Below are positions 45,638 through 54,001 of a stretch of DNA of 64,000 nucleotides, piece after piece (position 1 is the stretch's first letter; every line of letters begins with the position of its first letter). The notes below the pieces were generated by a model. That model saw nothing but the letters and a program-made list of their open reading frames with translations. It did not search any database and was not told the origin of the DNA. Location: NCBI RefSeq assembly GCF_000971985.1, contig NZ_KQ040799.1, positions 248,001 to 312,000 on the forward strand, given 5' to 3'. This DNA comes from Paenibacillus dauci (lineage in GTDB: Bacteria; Bacillota; Bacilli; Paenibacillales; Paenibacillaceae). The translations under genes were made by a program, and so were the position numbers.

Positions 45638-45652
45638 TACCCCCTGGGGGTA
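45638..45652 (-). promoter_or_regulatory. CsoR operator of copA
   Basis: Perfect palindrome TACCCCC-T-GGGGGTA, the known CsoR recognition type, 73 bp before the copA start codon. Confidence 0.88.
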
Positions 45653-45669
45653 CATTTTCATGTTAAATA

Positions 45670-45687
45670 AAAGCCCATTCGGGCTTT
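45670..45687 (-). terminator. Terminator between copZ and copA
   Basis: Short stem AAAGCCC / GGGCTTT with ATTC loop, followed by TTATTTAAC on the minus strand. It separates csoR-copZ from copA, fitting the independent copA operator. The remaining bases from 45688 to 45905 show nothing else. Confidence 0.65.
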
Positions 45688-45905
45688 GTTGCTGGACCAT
45701 CCAATGATCGGTATACAATCTGCCAATTAGAATTGGTGTCTGTGCTTTAATTTTGAATAATTACGGTTAGCATCTATCTATCCAGTCCAGTCCGTTATCC
45801 AGCAAAATCAGCTGCACAACGGATACCGAACTGTAAAGTAACCCTTGATCCATACGTATGAAATCAACAATCCTGCTGCGATAGATTATTCAATCGATAG
45901 AGGCC

Positions 45906-46127
45906 TCAGGCTCCAGCGGAGACCACATCATATCCTTGTTCTTCAATCGCTTCTGTCAATTTCACAACATCCAGCTGCTGCGCATCATACTCGATATCTA
46001 CAGACTTGGCTTCCAGATTCACTTTGCCATTGGCGCCAATCTCTGCAAGTGCACCTTCTACGGATTTTACGCAGTGCTGGCAGGACATGCCTTCTACTTC
46101 GAGAGTAACCTGTGTCATTTGTGTCAT
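45906..46127 (-). CDS. copZ: Copper chaperone CopZ
   Basis: 73 aa, one heavy-metal-associated domain with GMSCQHC (Cys16, Cys19). It carries Cu(I) in the cytoplasm and hands it to CopA and to CsoR. AGGAGG lies 7 nt before the ATG. It follows csoR by 50 bp on the same strand and should be co-transcribed with it. Confidence 0.96.
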   Translation of the reverse strand: MTQMTQVTLEVEGMSCQHCVKSVEGALAEIGANGKVNLEAKSVDIEYDAQQLDVVKLTEAIEEQGYDVVSAGA

Positions 46128-46177
46128 GGGTATTCCTCCTTAAAATGTATAGGTTCTTCATCCATTTGGAATGGATG

Positions 46178-46531
46178 TTATTTCAATAATTTATTAATCG
46201 TAATCAGCAGCTCGTCAATCACTTCATTCTCGCCAGCTTCAATACGTTCGACTACACAACTCTTCATATGACCTTCCAGCAGGAGGCGGCCGACTGAATT
46301 CAGGGCGGACTGTGCAGCTGCAATCTGATTCAACACATCATCGCAATACGTATCTTTCTCGATCATGCCCTTGATGCCGCGAATCTGTCCTTCGACCCGG
46401 TTAAGACGGCGAACCATGTTGGTCTTCATCTCGTCGGAATGATGACTGCGCCGGGTGCTGCTGCACTCCGTATGATCTGCCAGCGCTGTATCCTGTTGAT
46501 GTTCTTCCCGGATCATTCCTGTTTCTTCCAT
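46178..46531 (-). CDS. csoR: Copper-sensing repressor CsoR
   Basis: 117 aa from ATG 46531, behind GAGGGGG. The Cu(I) ligands are Cys63, His88 and Cys92 (YCDD and EGHMKSC), the exact CsoR pattern, plus the DNA-contacting RRLNRVEGQIRGI. The N-terminal ~35 residues are an extension rich in His and containing Cys23, not usual in short CsoR proteins. It represses its own csoR-copZ operon and copA through the GC-rich palindromes at 46613-46629 and 45638-45652. Confidence 0.94.
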   Translation of the reverse strand: MEETGMIREEHQQDTALADHTECSSTRRSHHSDEMKTNMVRRLNRVEGQIRGIKGMIEKDTYCDDVLNQIAAAQSALNSVGRLLLEGHMKSCVVERIEAGENEVIDELLITINKLLK

Positions 46532-46612
46532 CGCATGGCCCCCTCTGTTATTTCCCACTTGTATCCAGCTATCAGACAGCAAGAATAAATAATCCTATAA
46601 ATCCATCCTAAC

Positions 46613-46629
46613 ATACCCTATGGGGGTAT
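46613..46629 (-). promoter_or_regulatory. CsoR operator of csoR-copZ
   Basis: ATACCCTATGGGGGTAT, an imperfect version of the palindrome before copA, 82 bp upstream of csoR. Confidence 0.82.
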
Positions 46630-46899
46630 TCAACCACTAATTCAAAATTCATTTTTTTCTTATAAATTAATTAAAATTTGATGTATTTACTATTCTCTTC
46701 AATTCACGAACCCTCTATAATTATGATAAAATGAGGATTGACCATTTACTATATTTGGAATTTGCGAGAAGTATTTCATATCACCGTATATCCACCTATT
46801 TTCAGATTGATATTTCTCCATTTTGATTGCCTTAGGGCTGAAATGCTTCAGGATTACGATGCATATCGTGTACACCTATCATGGAAGAAGGGAACTCCT
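46630..46899 (+). other. Divergent region csoR / hpt
   Basis: AT-rich gap. A TATAAT box at 46716-46721 is a reasonable -10 for the Hpt gene, with no good -35. An ORF extends upstream of the Hpt start but has no ribosome site. Confidence 0.4.
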
Positions 46900-47244
46900 A
46901 TGTCCAAAGCAGATCGCTATGAGCGAATGATGGAACAGACCCGTATTCGTTTTCTTGAGGACGCCGAACTGAAAATGGCTGATTTGCGCACCCTTTTTCA
47001 TGACTATTATAAAGATTCTTCCCAAGCCGGTATATCGGGACTCCAGTATGCTATTCATCGTCACGCGCATGCCATCAAAGGACTGGCGCTGCTTTTCTCC
47101 TACAAAGAGATGGATACGGTATGCGGAGATATTCTAATGATTGTGCTGCAAGAGCCGCCGCGCGACTGTACGCCAGACGAGATCGAGCATCTGCATCGTC
47201 TGGTGACGGCACTGGAATATCTGCTTAAACAAGCCTCTATCTGA
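46900..47244 (+). CDS. Orphan histidine phosphotransfer (Hpt) domain protein
   Basis: 114 aa from ATG 46900 after GAAGAAGGGAA. A four-helix Hpt domain fills the protein. The phosphorylatable His57 sits in the motif HAIKGLALL (H-x-x-K-G). No kinase or receiver is attached, so it must act as an intermediate in a phosphorelay or as a regulator. Its only evident partner in the window is the hybrid kinase at 34902-37208, which lacks an Hpt. It lies 12 bp before the thymidine kinase frame and about 90 bp before the likely tdk start; a shared transcript is possible. Confidence 0.8.
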   Translation: MSKADRYERMMEQTRIRFLEDAELKMADLRTLFHDYYKDSSQAGISGLQYAIHRHAHAIKGLALLFSYKEMDTVCGDILMIVLQEPPRDCTPDEIEHLHRLVTALEYLLKQASI

Positions 47245-47333
47245 TCAGTACAGCATTGGTCTCTGAAGTATTTCCTGTTACAATAGATCAGGCTGACAGA
47301 GCAAATGATACTGAGAAAGGGGCTTTTTTCCCA

Positions 47334-47903
47334 TTGGCACAGTTATTTTTTAAATATGGCGCAATGAACAGCGGCAAGTCGATCGAGATTCTCAAGGTTG
47401 CCCATAACTACGAAGAGCAAAACAAGCATGTCCTGATCTTCACCTCGGCGCTGGATACGCGCGATGAGATGGGTTACGTCTCCTCCCGGATCGGTGTACG
47501 TCGTCAGGCTATTGCTATTCATGAAGATACGGACATCTATACGATTGTCCAGAATTATACTCCCAAGCCTTCCTGTGTACTGATCGATGAATGCCAATTC
47601 CTCAAAAAGGAAGCGGTGCTGCAGCTGGTCGGTATCGTGGACGAACTAAATATCCCGGTCATGGGGTTTGGACTGAAAAATGATTTTCAGAATCATCTGT
47701 TCGAAGGCAGCAAGTATATGCTGCTATATGCGGACAAGATTGAGGAAATGAAGACGATCTGCTGGTTCTGCGAACGCAAAGCCACTATGAATCTGCGCAT
47801 GAAAGATGGGCACCCGGTATATACGGGAGAACAGATCCAGATTGGCGGCAACGAGAGTTATTATCCGGTGTGCCGCAAGTGTTACAACAATCCACCAATT
47901 TAA
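47334..47903 (+). CDS. tdk: Thymidine kinase (type II)
   Basis: 189 aa from TTG 47334, giving the standard family start [16 protein letters not shown]; the frame is open to 47256 but that would add an atypical extension. Walker A GAMNSGKS (9-16), the catalytic region LIDECQF, and the zinc site CWFCERK...CRKC are present. It phosphorylates thymidine to dTMP for nucleotide salvage. The nearest Shine-Dalgarno (GAAAGGGG) is 12 nt upstream, slightly far. Confidence 0.93.
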   Translation: MAQLFFKYGAMNSGKSIEILKVAHNYEEQNKHVLIFTSALDTRDEMGYVSSRIGVRRQAIAIHEDTDIYTIVQNYTPKPSCVLIDECQFLKKEAVLQLVGIVDELNIPVMGFGLKNDFQNHLFEGSKYMLLYADKIEEMKTICWFCERKATMNLRMKDGHPVYTGEQIQIGGNESYYPVCRKCYNNPPI

Positions 47904-47983
47904 ATACTTCGGATGGAAGTATAGGATGGAATAAAACTGCCTACAGAAGCTTGTCAGTACAGGACAGCAGGATGCAGGTAAGG

Positions 47984-48036
47984 AATAGGCTGACGTTTGC
48001 ACGGTAATCGGTGCGTGACGTCAGCCTATTCTTTAT
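47984..48036. terminator. Bidirectional terminator between tdk and the GNAT gene
   Basis: Stem AATAGGCTGACG / CGTCAGCCTATT (47984-47995 with 48019-48030), then CTTTATTT. Confidence 0.82.
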
Positions 48037-48066
48037 TTGGTAGTATTTTGATGTCTTTATTACTAA

Positions 48067-49020
48067 TTAGCGATGCAGGCTGATATACTGCAATTCGCTT
48101 GCTGTATGGAATCCAGCTTTGTGATATAGACTTATCGCTGCAGGATTATTGTTATTGACGCAGAGAGAGACTTCCTTAACCTTGATAGATCCAAATAGAT
48201 GCTGCAAAGCATGATGAAGCAGGTATAATCCAATTCGGTGGCCCCGACGATCTGGTCTTACAGCAATGTATTCAATTTGTCCTTCCCGAAATTCACGACT
48301 TCCCTCCAGATAGACATAACCAGCAAGCTCATTTGCGTACAAGCATATAAACAAGCGATTGTCTTCAGCCAGCCGGCTCAAAATGACCCCAGAATCATAA
48401 TAAGTGGATGGGAAACATTCGTTATGCAGACTATAGAATGAAGAGAGAATAGCGTCCAGCTCAGCTGGTATGGGCAGCTCGGAAGAACTACTCATTATTT
48501 CTCCGATATCAACAATCTTTAGCTTCTGGTTATCTATTTGGTCGATAACGAGCTGCTGTCCGGACAATTCTTCCAGCTTCAATATAGTATGTTGTCCTTG
48601 TTTTACAGCTTGTTTGGTCTCCATCCAGGCAAAAGCATGATGATTATGTATATGATAGAATCCGGCAATCTTCTGAATAGAAGGGGATAATTTAGCGAGA
48701 GATGCTGCCCATAATTGATCGGCAGCAGTCTGCCATTCACCCCAATCACCTTTTATGATAAAAGGTCCCCAGAGTTCAGCCTGTCCTTCTTCTTCATCGG
48801 CATCGAGCAGCAGCAGTCCGATCAGCTGCTCCTGCTCATACAGAAGCGTGACATAATGATCCAATTCATATTCTCCAAATTCTTCTTGGATGGAATGTTC
48901 GATCTCTTCTTCCTCTGTTCCACAGTAACCCACATGGTGAGCCGAATCGGAATTCAGTTCGCTGATCAGCCGAGCCATTGCCGGGACTCGTTCCAATGTA
49001 CCAGCTTTCACTTGTCTCAT
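48067..49020 (-). CDS. GNAT-family N-acetyltransferase, two-domain
   Basis: 317 aa, twice the usual single GNAT size. The C-terminal half (~180-317) is a canonical acetyl-CoA-binding domain: IEYIAVRPDRRGHRIGLYLL (motif A, R-x-x-G-x-G/I type) and NNNPAAISLYHKAGF (motif B). The N-terminal half has a weaker GNAT-like layout (QLIGLLLLDADEEEGQAELWGPF), probably a degenerate domain. It acetylates an amine of unknown identity. AAGGAGG precedes the ATG. Isolated between two terminators. Confidence 0.85.
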   Translation of the reverse strand: MRQVKAGTLERVPAMARLISELNSDSAHHVGYCGTEEEEIEHSIQEEFGEYELDHYVTLLYEQEQLIGLLLLDADEEEGQAELWGPFIIKGDWGEWQTAADQLWAASLAKLSPSIQKIAGFYHIHNHHAFAWMETKQAVKQGQHTILKLEELSGQQLVIDQIDNQKLKIVDIGEIMSSSSELPIPAELDAILSSFYSLHNECFPSTYYDSGVILSRLAEDNRLFICLYANELAGYVYLEGSREFREGQIEYIAVRPDRRGHRIGLYLLHHALQHLFGSIKVKEVSLCVNNNNPAAISLYHKAGFHTASELQYISLHR

Positions 49021-49058
49021 GAATAATTTGCCTCCTTTCTCGATTAAAATTAAACTTT

Positions 49059-49108
49059 CGCACAGTAAAGCTTCTTTTTAGAAATCCAATTGTCTGCTCT
49101 ACTGTGCG
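49059..49108 (-). terminator. Probable terminator of the glycosyltransferase gene
   Basis: 9-bp stem CGCACAGTA / TACTGTGCG (49059-49067 with 49100-49108) with a 32-nt loop; on the minus strand a loosely T-rich tract follows. Weak but correctly placed. Confidence 0.5.
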
Positions 49109-49155
49109 GCATATTTATTTCTCCCATACCAATGGGGATAATGACTCTCCCATTT

Positions 49156-50439
49156 TTATAAATGTAGTTTGGCATTATTTCTATTATTACGCAGTTCCAG
49201 TAGCATAAGCATCGCCATCCATATCAGTGCAATCACATGCAGACCGGCGACGAACATGCCCCCGGTCGCCTCCAGCTGGCTGTTTACGACCTTCCACAGA
49301 TTATAGGTGATTGTCAGACTGAGCAGAGCTGCCAGGCCAATCCACTTCCGATCCAGCATGGCGGTGAAGAGCAGCAGGATCAGTGCAGGAATGCTATACC
49401 GTTCGTGGATCTCTGTCGGCAGCATAAAAAAGGCAAAAGATACCCATACCCCTGCTTTGAGCAGCGTTGCGGTAGTTATCGTGCGCAGCTTCCACAAATA
49501 CACACCTGCATAGAGAACAGCCAGCAGCAGTAACACAAATCCGATGCTGCGCAGCGAGAGAATTCCTACTAACTGCACCGTGTCGCTCGTATCCGGTGCA
49601 GTGCCGACCAGGTAATACCAGATATTCAGTGCATTCATCGTGACCTGGGTATACATACCGACTGCACTCAGATAGGCTGCCCGGATCATCGCTTGCATGC
49701 TGCCGTAACTGGCAAAATACAGGCTCGTCACAACAAAAGGAATACATACGCCGATAACGATCCACAGCAGCGGAAGCAATCGTCTGTTCCGCAGCTCGCG
49801 CAGCACATACATACCCAGCACCGGCGCAATAATAATCGACTGCAGCTTGGTCAATAGTGCCAGTGCAAACAGAATACCTGCTCCCAGCGGAGACAGAAGC
49901 AGCAGGACAAGCGAACCGGCCATCAGCATACCATTCAGAATATCCACCTGTCCCCAAACTGCACTATTGACGATCAATACCGGATTCAGCGCAAACGCTG
50001 TTAAGGCAAGCCAGCGAAGACGTTTATCCGCGTTTCCTGCCGACCACCCTGTTACTACTGCCAGCGCCAGCATATCCAGCACGATCAGAATACTTTTATA
50101 AGAGAGTGACCCAGGGTCTACAGTGATGCCCAGCAGCTGCATCAGTGCTCCATATCCGCTAAGCAGCCAGAGAAACAGCGGCGGATAATTGATGCCACTA
50201 TTATGAAGATAGACGCTCCCGAGTCCATATTCTCTCACCTGATTCATCCACTGCACAAACAGTTCCTGATCGCTTACAAAACCGGCGTATCGTCCACCGT
50301 ACCCTATCCGTATTCCCAGCCCTGCAACCAGCAGCACAGCCAGTCCCCACCATTCCTGCCGGGTCATCTCTTTGCTATGGTTGCGCTGTATAGAGGGTTC
50401 TGAGGAAACGGTTCTATTTCGGATTGATTTGATTCTCAT
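49156..50439 (-). CDS. GT-C type membrane glycosyltransferase (mannosyltransferase-like)
   Basis: 427 aa from ATG 50439 after GGGAGG; the frame is open upstream to 50511 without a ribosome site. About 10-11 membrane helices. The first extracytoplasmic loop contains SDQELFVQWMNQ, with the Asp typical of GT-C catalysis, and INYPPLFLW; later AVWGQVDILNGML and PTEIHERYSIPAL are motifs shared with DUF2029/PIG-M-like transferases using polyprenyl-phosphate sugars. It probably glycosylates a cell-surface polymer. No cell-wall genes adjoin it. Confidence 0.82.
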   Translation of the reverse strand: MRIKSIRNRTVSSEPSIQRNHSKEMTRQEWWGLAVLLVAGLGIRIGYGGRYAGFVSDQELFVQWMNQVREYGLGSVYLHNSGINYPPLFLWLLSGYGALMQLLGITVDPGSLSYKSILIVLDMLALAVVTGWSAGNADKRLRWLALTAFALNPVLIVNSAVWGQVDILNGMLMAGSLVLLLLSPLGAGILFALALLTKLQSIIIAPVLGMYVLRELRNRRLLPLLWIVIGVCIPFVVTSLYFASYGSMQAMIRAAYLSAVGMYTQVTMNALNIWYYLVGTAPDTSDTVQLVGILSLRSIGFVLLLLAVLYAGVYLWKLRTITTATLLKAGVWVSFAFFMLPTEIHERYSIPALILLLFTAMLDRKWIGLAALLSLTITYNLWKVVNSQLEATGGMFVAGLHVIALIWMAMLMLLELRNNRNNAKLHL

Positions 50440-50806
50440 CTGCCATACCTCCCTGTTATTCACAAGAGACAGACGTTCATCCAAGGAAAGCAGGGCTTGT
50501 TCACCACCCATGCCAGAAACGTTGTTGCGTCCATTATACAGCGGATCAAGGTACAGGTTGCAACCTTGCGGTAATAGCGAAAACCAGTTGTCGTGCAGAG
50601 TGAGTCATAAGGCTGTAACCTGTCTTTCTTTATGTATAATTAGCTAGTATATCTGTACCTAATCCACCTATAGAATCAGTCTGGTTAATATTTCCTGTTT
50701 GCAACTAGGGCTTTTTATCGGAAAATGGAAATTGTGCATCTTTTTATGACAGAATGCGTAAACATGGGTGTACTTGAAATGAAAGATTTAAAAGGGAGTG
50801 AACATC
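50440..50806. other. Divergent intergenic region
   Basis: 367 bp between the glycosyltransferase and the ATP-grasp cluster. TATAAT-like TGTATAATTAG occurs at 50632-50642, a possible -10 on the plus strand. Nothing else is supported. Confidence 0.4.
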
Positions 50807-51292
50807 ATGCAATATCCTCTACGATACATAGAATGGTCAGAGGACAAACAGCTCGAACTGGGCCGGATTCACGAGTATCCGTCCATGAATTCGGATGAGC
50901 TTTTTGTGCATAAGCTTGTAGACGCTATCAAACTGAATCACCGGATCTGGGTACATATCTCCCATGAATCCGAAGACACCGGGCAGCATATTGTATATGC
51001 CCGTCCTTTCGCAGAGGAACTGCCTTATCCGTATCAGAAAAGTCTCGCCCGCATCATTACCGGCCAAAAGGATTATCCCTCTTCTCTGCAGCCCGAATAC
51101 TGGGTATGGAATGGGGACAGCTTTGAGCGGATCAGCGGCTATGATTACTCCATGGCTGCACTGGATATTGCCCGTCGGCTGTTGGATCATTACTGGGTAG
51201 AGAATGGGGTAACCTACGATATGCTCTATACGGTACTGGATGCAGATCGCCAGAAAGTCATGTTTTTCCTGAGTGAGGTGAGATACGGATGA
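50807..51292 (+). CDS. Hypothetical protein, first gene of the ATP-grasp/DUF350 cluster
   Basis: 161 aa from ATG 50807, 8 nt after AAAGGGAG (a GTG at 50798 overlaps that site). Soluble, acidic and aromatic-rich, no signal peptide or membrane segment. I do not recognise the family. Notable stretches are IEWSEDKQLELGRIHEYPSM and YDYSMAALDIARRLLDHYWV. Its stop overlaps the next start (ATGA), so it is produced together with the Ser/Gly-rich protein and the ATP-grasp enzyme and probably acts with them. Confidence 0.75.
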   Translation: MQYPLRYIEWSEDKQLELGRIHEYPSMNSDELFVHKLVDAIKLNHRIWVHISHESEDTGQHIVYARPFAEELPYPYQKSLARIITGQKDYPSSLQPEYWVWNGDSFERISGYDYSMAALDIARRLLDHYWVENGVTYDMLYTVLDADRQKVMFFLSEVRYG

Positions 51293-51732
51293 CGAACAAT
51301 TCACAGAACCAACCTTCTACCCAGCTGCCGGACCCATCAATACGTTCCATGCATCCATCATCCACTGCCATGGCTCATGTAGGCAAGCCCGAACCGCTAC
51401 CGGAGATTACCGGCACACTGGCAGAGATGTCTGCTGCCTCGCATCCTTCTACGGACAAGCCGGCTCGAACGCTTGGCTCCAAAGCACGTATGGCGGCGTT
51501 CTCCCTTATGCTGGTCGTGCCTGTCGCACTGACCGGCTGCGGAGACGATGACGATTACTGCCAATATGACCAGAATGGCAATCCATACAACTGTGATGAT
51601 AACTACAGCGGTGGCAGCCATGGAGGGTCCTACTTCTTTGGCGGGTATAGCTCTTCCCACAAAAGCAGCTCATCCGGATCGCATAGCGGCTTTGGCAGCA
51701 GCGGATCGTCCAGCTCCTTTTTTGGAGGGTAA
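51289..51732 (+). CDS. Ser/Gly-rich putative lipoprotein with internal lipobox (YgiB/YjfM-like layout)
   Basis: 147 aa. Residues 1-66 are Pro/Ser/Thr-rich and hydrophilic. A hydrophobic segment (MAAFSLMLVVPVALTGC, 68-84) ends in the lipobox LTGC at Cys84. Then comes an acidic Cys-containing stretch GDDDDYCQYDQNGNPYNCDD and a Ser/Gly/Phe tail. The layout, a signal segment deep in the chain, LTGC, paired Cys, Ser/Gly tail, next to a glutathionylspermidine-synthase-like gene, matches enterobacterial YgiB/YjfM (DUF1190). Sequence identity is low, so the link is inference. It overlaps the gene before and is 5 bp from the gene after. Confidence 0.65.
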   Translation: MTNNSQNQPSTQLPDPSIRSMHPSSTAMAHVGKPEPLPEITGTLAEMSAASHPSTDKPARTLGSKARMAAFSLMLVVPVALTGCGDDDDYCQYDQNGNPYNCDDNYSGGSHGGSYFFGGYSSSHKSSSSGSHSGFGSSGSSSSFFGG

Positions 51733-51737
51733 CGGTT

Positions 51738-53219
51738 ATGCGCAAGACATTCACTATCCCGTTATCCCGGGAACAACTGTTTACCGGCGAGATTGCCCGT
51801 CGTATCCCTTACCATGCCATGTATGGACAGCCGTACTGTCTGCCGGCTATGACAATCTATACTGCCGATGAATATGAACAGCTACGGCTGGGGTCCGAGC
51901 GGGTCGATCATCTATACCGTAAGACACTGCATTTTATTCAGGAATATCTGCCAGACGAGTATCTGGTTGAGCAGCTGGGCATCCATCCTCTACTCGCCCA
52001 TACAGCACGGCAGTCGATCCCATGGGATGGACTGACCCGACTGGACTGGATTATCAGCCCGGATGGCGAACTGAAATGTATAGAAAATAATACCGATACT
52101 CCGAGTGGTGTACCCGAGGTTGCTGTTCTCGAACAAGAACTGCTTCGATATGCACCCGGACTGCTGCCCGCTTCGGATAAAATGAATACACAGATTCAGC
52201 ATATGTTTCGGGAAGCATTCTCTTATTATTCGAAGCATGGTCTCGGACCGAAGATTTATTTCACCAGCTATGACTGGCATGAGGAAGACCGGATGAATAC
52301 GATGTATCTGCTGGAACAATGCCAGTCTGCCGGAATCCATGCCGCCTATGTGCCGCTGGAGCAGCTGACTATCGTGCCAGAGCAGGGATTGTATTATCAG
52401 GAGGAACAGATTACAATCCTGTACCGCCTCTACCCGCTTGAATATCTGGTTGAGGATCGGGAAGAAGATACCGGCCGGGCAGTCGGGGAAGATCTGCTGC
52501 AGCTCGTTGCCGATGGAAGACTTGGTCTGATCAATCCGGCGCAGCATATTCTTACACAGAGCAAAGGATTTATGGCGACGCTATGGTCGCTGTATGAGCG
52601 CAATGACCAGATGCAGGATTATGCCGGATTCACCCTGTACAGTGCTGAGGAATGCAGCTGGATCAGCCAGTATTTGCTACCGACCTATTTCACGGATGAG
52701 CCGTTTCGGCAGAGTGGTATCCCGTATGTATCCAAAGGGTACTTTGGACGTGAAGGGCAGGGCACCCGGCTCATTGAGCAGGCTGAGCCAGAACAGCTGC
52801 CGCAGGAAAAAGATCTGGCGATAGACAGAGCAGATGCAGAAAATGAGGTTTCCAGCTTGCAGGGTTCCGGTGAGCAGACTGCTTCGAACATGCGCTTTGG
52901 CAGCAATGCTGTGCCCGAGAATTCTCGGGATGCCAAGCACACCGAGACTGATCCTGATGTGACTGAACAAGAACGGCTGACCGCAGAAGCTATTACTGCC
53001 TATTACGAGCAGCAGCCCAAAATCTATCAGCAGCTGCATACAATGGAGCCGATTCGGGCAGTGACGGATACCGGTACGCATGAGGGATATCTGCTAACTG
53101 GAGCTTTTGTGATCGGTGGTACCTTTGCCGGACTGCTGCCACGGATTGGTGGTAAAGTAACCGACAATCTGGCCTGTTACTGCGCAGCAGCCATTGCTCC
53201 AGAAAGAGTACAGGATTAA
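51738..53219 (+). CDS. Glutathionylspermidine synthase-like ATP-grasp protein
   Basis: 493 aa; family members of the YgiC/YjfC type are nearer 390. Core motifs: IPYHAMYGQPYCLP, LDWIISPDGELKCIENNTDTPSG (substrate/Mg region, Glu and Asn conserved), IYFTSYDWHEEDR, and the ATP loop VSKGYFGREGQG. A polar insert of about 70 residues (~352-420) splits the region after that loop. The amidase half of true glutathionylspermidine synthase is missing, so it ligates an unknown amine and acid using ATP, or modifies a protein. It sits in the cluster with a lipoprotein and a DUF350 protein, as in yjfLMC. GGAGGG is 8 nt upstream. Confidence 0.85.
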   Translation: MRKTFTIPLSREQLFTGEIARRIPYHAMYGQPYCLPAMTIYTADEYEQLRLGSERVDHLYRKTLHFIQEYLPDEYLVEQLGIHPLLAHTARQSIPWDGLTRLDWIISPDGELKCIENNTDTPSGVPEVAVLEQELLRYAPGLLPASDKMNTQIQHMFREAFSYYSKHGLGPKIYFTSYDWHEEDRMNTMYLLEQCQSAGIHAAYVPLEQLTIVPEQGLYYQEEQITILYRLYPLEYLVEDREEDTGRAVGEDLLQLVADGRLGLINPAQHILTQSKGFMATLWSLYERNDQMQDYAGFTLYSAEECSWISQYLLPTYFTDEPFRQSGIPYVSKGYFGREGQGTRLIEQAEPEQLPQEKDLAIDRADAENEVSSLQGSGEQTASNMRFGSNAVPENSRDAKHTETDPDVTEQERLTAEAITAYYEQQPKIYQQLHTMEPIRAVTDTGTHEGYLLTGAFVIGGTFAGLLPRIGGKVTDNLACYCAAAIAPERVQD

Positions 53220-53342
53220 TATTCGGTCTGTATTGAACGGTATCCTTGCATGGACTAAACCGGATTATTGAACAGATTAAAATACCGCATAACTGCACAA
53301 TCATACAAGATGCACAAAAGCATCTCATTTACAGGAGGGTTA

Positions 53343-53750
53343 ATGTTGAGACATTTTGGAACAGATTTATTGCATGTCGGGATTGGACTGGTTATTCTAT
53401 TCGCCGTACTGCTGGTCGGCTATTACATATTCAGTCTAATTACCCGCTATAACGATAACAAGGAGATCGCCGAAGGCAATGAAGCCGCAGGAATGTATAT
53501 GGGCAGCAAATTGCTCGGTCTCTGCATTATCGTTGGACTGGTATCCATTAACTCAAGCAACTGGTTGGACGTTATTATCTGGTCCGCCGTCGGCATCGTT
53601 ATTTTATGTCTGGTATACATCATATTTGATTTGATTACCCCTAGCACCAAAGTCTGCGAACAGATCAAAAATGGCAATATGGCTATGGCACAGCTGCTGC
53701 GCTCGCTGATCATCGGTATTTCCTTTGTGATTGGGACTTTTCTGATGTAA
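53343..53750 (+). CDS. DUF350 membrane protein (YjfL-like)
   Basis: 135 aa with four membrane helices in two pairs, the DUF350 duplication: VGIGLVILFAVLLVGYYIFSL and AQLLRSLIIGISFVIGTFLM flank the pattern. NDNKEIAEGNEAAGMYMGSKLLGL is the typical charged-helix motif of the family. ATG 53343 is only 4 nt after AGGAGG; TTG 53346 is better spaced, leaving one residue of doubt. It belongs to the four-gene cluster starting at 50807 and is separated from the ATP-grasp gene by 123 bp. The function of DUF350 is unknown. Confidence 0.85.
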   Translation: MLRHFGTDLLHVGIGLVILFAVLLVGYYIFSLITRYNDNKEIAEGNEAAGMYMGSKLLGLCIIVGLVSINSSNWLDVIIWSAVGIVILCLVYIIFDLITPSTKVCEQIKNGNMAMAQLLRSLIIGISFVIGTFLM

Positions 53751-53831
53751 AAGCAGCTCTACCGACAACAAATATACTTCTGACGATATCAGGCAATATA
53801 CGATGAGTAATGAAGGAAATTAGCGCATAAC

Positions 53832-53876
53832 AAACAGCCTCTTTCTCTGTAGATCTACAGGGAAAGAGGCTGTTTT
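53832..53876. terminator. Bidirectional terminator after the DUF350 gene
   Basis: Stem AAACAGCCTCTTTC / GAAAGAGGCTGTTT (53832-53845 with 53862-53875) with T residues on the right and A residues on the left. Confidence 0.85.
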
Positions 53877-54001
53877 GTGGTGTGTCCAGTTGTCCTCAGA
53901 AACGCTTGGAAACGTTACGCGATCTAGGAAGAGTTATAGCAGCGATGTACTTGCTGCCGGATGACCCCAAGCTGTCTGTATGTGCCACTTGACGATTTGG
54001 C

